24,992 nucleotides of DNA from CAYNNQ01 sp051748085 (lineage in GTDB: Bacteria; Desulfobacterota; Desulfovibrionia; Desulfovibrionales; Desulfonatronovibrionaceae). Shown one piece after another: positions 22,204 through 24,992 of the stretch (within the stretch, counting starts at the first letter, position 1; every line of letters begins with the position of its first letter). The translations under genes were made by a program, and so were the position numbers. The notes below the pieces were generated by a model. That model saw only the letters and a program-made list of their open reading frames with translations, was not told the origin of the DNA and searched no databases. Location: NCBI GenBank assembly GCA_051748085.1, contig JBNJHA010000029.1:1-24992 (forward strand). The letters are read 5' to 3'.

Positions 22204-23544
22204 ATGTATCTAGGCAAGTACAAGGTAACCGGCCTGCTCGGCCGGGGCGGAATGGGCGCCATCTACAAGGTGGACCATCCCCGGTTGCACTCGACCATGG
22301 CCTTAAAGCTCCTTTCCCCGCGCCAGGAACTGGAGGCGACCCTGGACCCGGAAGCTCTAAAGGACATGTTCCTCCGGGAGGCCCGGGCCATGTCCCGGCT
22401 GGAGCATCCGCATGTGGTCCCGGTGTTCGACCTGGACGAATGCGAACGCGGCCTTTTCATGGTCATGCCCTTCTACTGCTGGAGCCTGGCCTCGGTCATG
22501 CGCCTGGGACAGGAAATGGACGCCCCCTCCCTGCCCCTGCACGCGGAAACGGTATTCACTTACTCCCTCGAGGCCTTGAGCGGCCTGGAGGCCATGCACG
22601 CGGCCGGAATGGTCCACCGGGACATAAACCCCGGGAATCTGCTCCTGACCCCGGATAACCGGGTGCGCATAATCGATCTCGGGCTGTGCAAAAAAGCCGG
22701 TATCCCGGAGAACACGCCCCGGACCATGAAAATCGGCTCCCCGTTTTATACCGCCCCAGAACAGGAAAAAAATCCGCAGAAAGCGGACAATCGGGCCGAT
22801 CTGTACTCGATGGGCGTAACCATATGCCGCATGCTCACCGGCTTTCTGCCCGATGAAAACGGCCAGCCAAAAGACCCGCCCCATCCGGAAGACAAATGGG
22901 AATCCTTTCTGACCCGGGCCGTGCATGCGGACCCGGACAGGCGTTTCTCCTCAGCCGCGGAGATGAAGCGTGAACTCGCCTCCCTGCACGGGGAGTGGCA
23001 AAAAGCCCGGGAAAACACCTGCGGCCTGTGGGAACCGGAACAAAAATCCTGCCGCTTCCGGGAGGATATCCGCTCCAGTGCGGTTAAAACCGGGGTGGTC
23101 CGGGCGGATCAGGCGTTTGATGTGGACGGATTCGGCCGGCCCCGGCATTCCTGCACCAGCGTTTTAAAGGGCTCCGGGCCTGTTTTTGTGGATCACACCT
23201 ACGGGCTCAGGTGGTATCTGCCCCGGGCAAATGCTGCCATGCCCATGTCCGAGGCCGAGTCGTGGCTCAACGATATAAACAAAAGGGAAAATGCCTCCTG
23301 GCGCCTGCCCACCGTGGATGAGCTTTTGACCATAATCCGGCCCAAGAAAGACCCTTCGGACTACTGCCTGGCCTTTGTCCACGAGCACCTGCATCCCCGG
23401 GTGTGGAGCGCGGACCGCAGATCATTCGCCAGCTACTGGTGCGCGGATGTCTTAAACGGATTCATATTTCACGCGGACGAGGACTGCCTGGTGCATGTCC
23501 TGGCCGTAAGTCGCATTCAAGACCGAGCAGGCGGGGAAAAATGA
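22204..23544 (+). CDS. Ser/Thr protein kinase fused to a DUF1566-like domain
   Basis: A 446-residue cytosolic protein with no transmembrane helix. The kinase domain (about 1-265) has a glycine-rich loop GRGGMG (13-18), Lys35 (MALKLL), Glu59, the HRD triad at 138-140, Asn145, metal-binding Asp158 as DLG instead of DFG, and APEQ (184-187). The catalytic loop reads HRDINPGN: the Lys normally two after the Asp is Asn142, so activity may be weakened. The C-terminal part (about 325-437; WRLPTVDELLTII, WSADRR, ASYWCADVLNG) resembles the DUF1566/Lcl C-terminal domain, found in surface and sensor proteins. AAGGA precedes the ATG at 22204; a longer frame begins at 22108 inside the phosphoesterase gene and is less likely. 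The stop overlaps the glycerate kinase start as ATGA. Confidence 0.88.
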   Translation: MYLGKYKVTGLLGRGGMGAIYKVDHPRLHSTMALKLLSPRQELEATLDPEALKDMFLREARAMSRLEHPHVVPVFDLDECERGLFMVMPFYCWSLASVMRLGQEMDAPSLPLHAETVFTYSLEALSGLEAMHAAGMVHRDINPGNLLLTPDNRVRIIDLGLCKKAGIPENTPRTMKIGSPFYTAPEQEKNPQKADNRADLYSMGVTICRMLTGFLPDENGQPKDPPHPEDKWESFLTRAVHADPDRRFSSAAEMKRELASLHGEWQKARENTCGLWEPEQKSCRFREDIRSSAVKTGVVRADQAFDVDGFGRPRHSCTSVLKGSGPVFVDHTYGLRWYLPRANAAMPMSEAESWLNDINKRENASWRLPTVDELLTIIRPKKDPSDYCLAFVHEHLHPRVWSADRRSFASYWCADVLNGFIFHADEDCLVHVLAVSRIQDRAGGEK

Positions 23545-24701
23545 GAATCGTGCTCGCTCCGGATTCCTTCAAGGGCAGCCTGAGCGCCGGGCAAGTATGT
23601 GAAGCGGCCAAATCGGGAATAAAGGAAATCCTGCCCGCGGCAAAAATAAAAGAGATTCCACTGGCCGACGGCGGCGAGGGAACATTGCAAGCTCTTGAGT
23701 CCGAACTTTGCTGCAAGCGGATAAGGACCCGGGTAACCAAACCTCTGGGCGGAAAAATCGAGGCCGAATTCGCGGTATGCGAAGATGGATACACTGCGGT
23801 CATAGAATCGGCCCGGGCCTCTGGGATGGGGCTCATCCCCCCGGGGAGTCCGGATCCCCTGCTGGCGACTTCCCGGGGCACGGGAGAACTCATAAGATGC
23901 GCCCTGGATTGCGGCTGCACCCGGATTATCCTGGGTATCGGAGGAAGCGCGACCAACGACTGCGGAGCCGGAGCCCTCATGGCCCTGGGATTTGAACTGC
24001 TGGATGACACCGGAGCGGATATTGGCCCGGGAGGAAAGGCGCTTTCAGGACTCAAAAAAATAAATGCCTCCGGCGCCGATCCCCGCCTTAACAGCGCAAG
24101 AATCGAGATAGCCCACGACGTGCAAAACGTCCTGCTCGGTCCGAACGGGGCCACGTATACCTATGCACCGCAAAAAGGAGCGGGAGCGGATGATCTGCCG
24201 GTGCTGGAAAAAGGCCTTGAGCACTTTTCCCGCCTGGCCGAAAAATATATGGGAATTGAAATATCGGACCGGCCCGGCTCGGGTGCCGCCGGAGGACTCG
24301 GAGCCGGACTACTGCTTCTGCCCGGAGCAAAACTCATCCCCGGCTTCACACTTATTCGGGAGAGCATCGGGCTCGAGAAAAAAATAAAACGCTTCCATCC
24401 GGATATCATTTTCACCGCGGAAGGCGAGATAAACGCCCAGACCGCCATGGGCAAGGTTCCCTGCGGGGTGGGCCGAATCGGACGCGAACTAAAAATTCCG
24501 GTAATCGCCCTGGCCGGAGCGCTCGGACCTGGATACGAAAAGGCCTACTCCTGCGGGATAACCGCGATGTTCAGTATCGCTGACCAGCCCATGAGCATTG
24601 AAACCTCGATTGACCGGACACGGGAACTTATCCGCGGGACCGCCGCCCGCCTGACCCGTTTGCTGGAATTTCTTTCTTCGGAGTGGAAATCTACCCCATA
24701 A
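23541..24701 (+). CDS. garK: Glycerate kinase (GarK/GlxK type)
   Basis: A 386-residue ATP-dependent kinase that phosphorylates glycerate, feeding glycolysis or the serine and glyoxylate routes. The opening APDSFKGSLSA, then PLADGGEGT, GIGGSATNDCGAGAL, GSGAAGGLGAGL and TAEGEINAQTAMGKVPCGV are diagnostic of this family, and the length is normal. GGCGGGG lies just before the ATG and the start overlaps the Ser/Thr kinase stop (ATGA), so the two are translationally coupled. Pairing with a phosphatase and protein kinase suggests that glycerate metabolism is part of the same operon. Whether the protein kinase controls it is unknown. The longer frame from 23403 lies inside the kinase gene and is not the true start. 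Confidence 0.93.
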   Translation: MRIVLAPDSFKGSLSAGQVCEAAKSGIKEILPAAKIKEIPLADGGEGTLQALESELCCKRIRTRVTKPLGGKIEAEFAVCEDGYTAVIESARASGMGLIPPGSPDPLLATSRGTGELIRCALDCGCTRIILGIGGSATNDCGAGALMALGFELLDDTGADIGPGGKALSGLKKINASGADPRLNSARIEIAHDVQNVLLGPNGATYTYAPQKGAGADDLPVLEKGLEHFSRLAEKYMGIEISDRPGSGAAGGLGAGLLLLPGAKLIPGFTLIRESIGLEKKIKRFHPDIIFTAEGEINAQTAMGKVPCGVGRIGRELKIPVIALAGALGPGYEKAYSCGITAMFSIADQPMSIETSIDRTRELIRGTAARLTRLLEFLSSEWKSTP

Positions 24702-24738
24702 GCTGAGGGTTCCTACTGCACCGAATGACACATTCTTT

Positions 24739-24774
24739 CGATTTCGATCCCGATCCCGATCCCGATTTCGATTA
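24739..24774. repeat. Hexanucleotide tandem repeat (CGATYY)x6
   Basis: Six consecutive hexamers: CGATTT, CGATCC three times, CGATTT, CGATTA. Located 38 bases after the glycerate kinase stop. Such short tandem arrays vary by slippage; here it is intergenic. Confidence 0.85.
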
Positions 24775-24846
24775 TCCTAACGGTTAGTCCATTCAATAAT
24801 TTTTAGAAAAAAACACTTAAATTCAGTCACTTGGACGTTACTTGCA

Positions 24847-24860
24847 TGTTGCCGGCAACA
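24847..24860. other. 14-bp palindrome in the gene-free window end
   Basis: TGTTGCCGGCAACA is perfectly palindromic. The stretch 24702-24992 otherwise holds only the hexamer repeat and AT-rich sequence; no gene, RNA or convincing promoter is seen. It may be an operator for a gene beyond the window edge. Confidence 0.3.
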
Positions 24861-24992
24861 AAATTTTGCACGGATTTATGCGAGGAACCTCAAAAACAAC
24901 AAGCTCAAATAATATCCTTCAAAAAAATTTCTTTGCGTGATCTTATTATAAAAATCAATCCATAAAGAACGATTTAAAAACGGCCCGAGAGC

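Overview
The window looks like a chromosomal segment from a Gram-negative anaerobe, most likely a sulfate-reducing-type Desulfobacterota (Desulfovibrionales-like) bacterium. That placement is an inference. It rests on an adenosylcobalamin-dependent (class II) ribonucleotide reductase, a C_GCAxxG_C_C family protein, a DUF3783 protein, a Spy-like periplasmic protein, FtsEX, and moderate GC with AT-rich intergenic DNA. No rRNA, tRNA, CRISPR array, integrase or phage gene was seen. Twenty-two protein genes are supported and they fill most of the sequence.

Layout, left to right. 1-3.5 kb: aldo/keto reductase (-), SAM methyltransferase (+), then the ribosome-rescue hydrolase ArfB and a YheT-like alpha/beta hydrolase (both -). 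3.5-6.7 kb: an intergenic stretch with a small mobile element, then an amidohydrolase and an ATP-grasp enzyme (+) closed by a bidirectional terminator. 6.7-11 kb: a leftward run of an Asp/Glu racemase, a Yip1-type membrane protein, a C_GCAxxG_C_C protein with a structured leader, and a translationally coupled TIGR03546/TIGR03545-like pair. 11.2-13 kb: a Spy/CpxP-like periplasmic protein and a SHOCT membrane protein (+), facing a hemolysin III protein (-). 13.3-17.4 kb: one tight leftward operon, histidine kinase - response regulator/TPR - FtsE - FtsX. 17.6-19.9 kb: NrdJ. 20-24.7 kb: DUF3783 protein (+), an unrecognised polytopic membrane protein (-), then metallophosphoesterase - Ser/Thr kinase - glycerate kinase (+). 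The last 290 bases hold no gene.

Three things stand out. (1) A previously unlabelled 123-bp MITE-like element is present as two full copies, each flanked by a perfect 7-bp direct repeat, plus one decayed copy. All three lie within about 25 bp of a start codon. (2) A nested three-way-junction RNA fold, followed by a hairpin covering the ribosome binding site, precedes the C_GCAxxG_C_C gene and resembles a riboswitch. (3) A two-component system is embedded in the ftsEX operon, suggesting signal-controlled cell-envelope hydrolysis. Secondary curiosities are a 12-base motif (CTGAAYARTTAC) recurring five times between genes, a 32-bp perfect palindrome, and a Ser/Thr kinase with an altered catalytic loop fused to a DUF1566-like domain.
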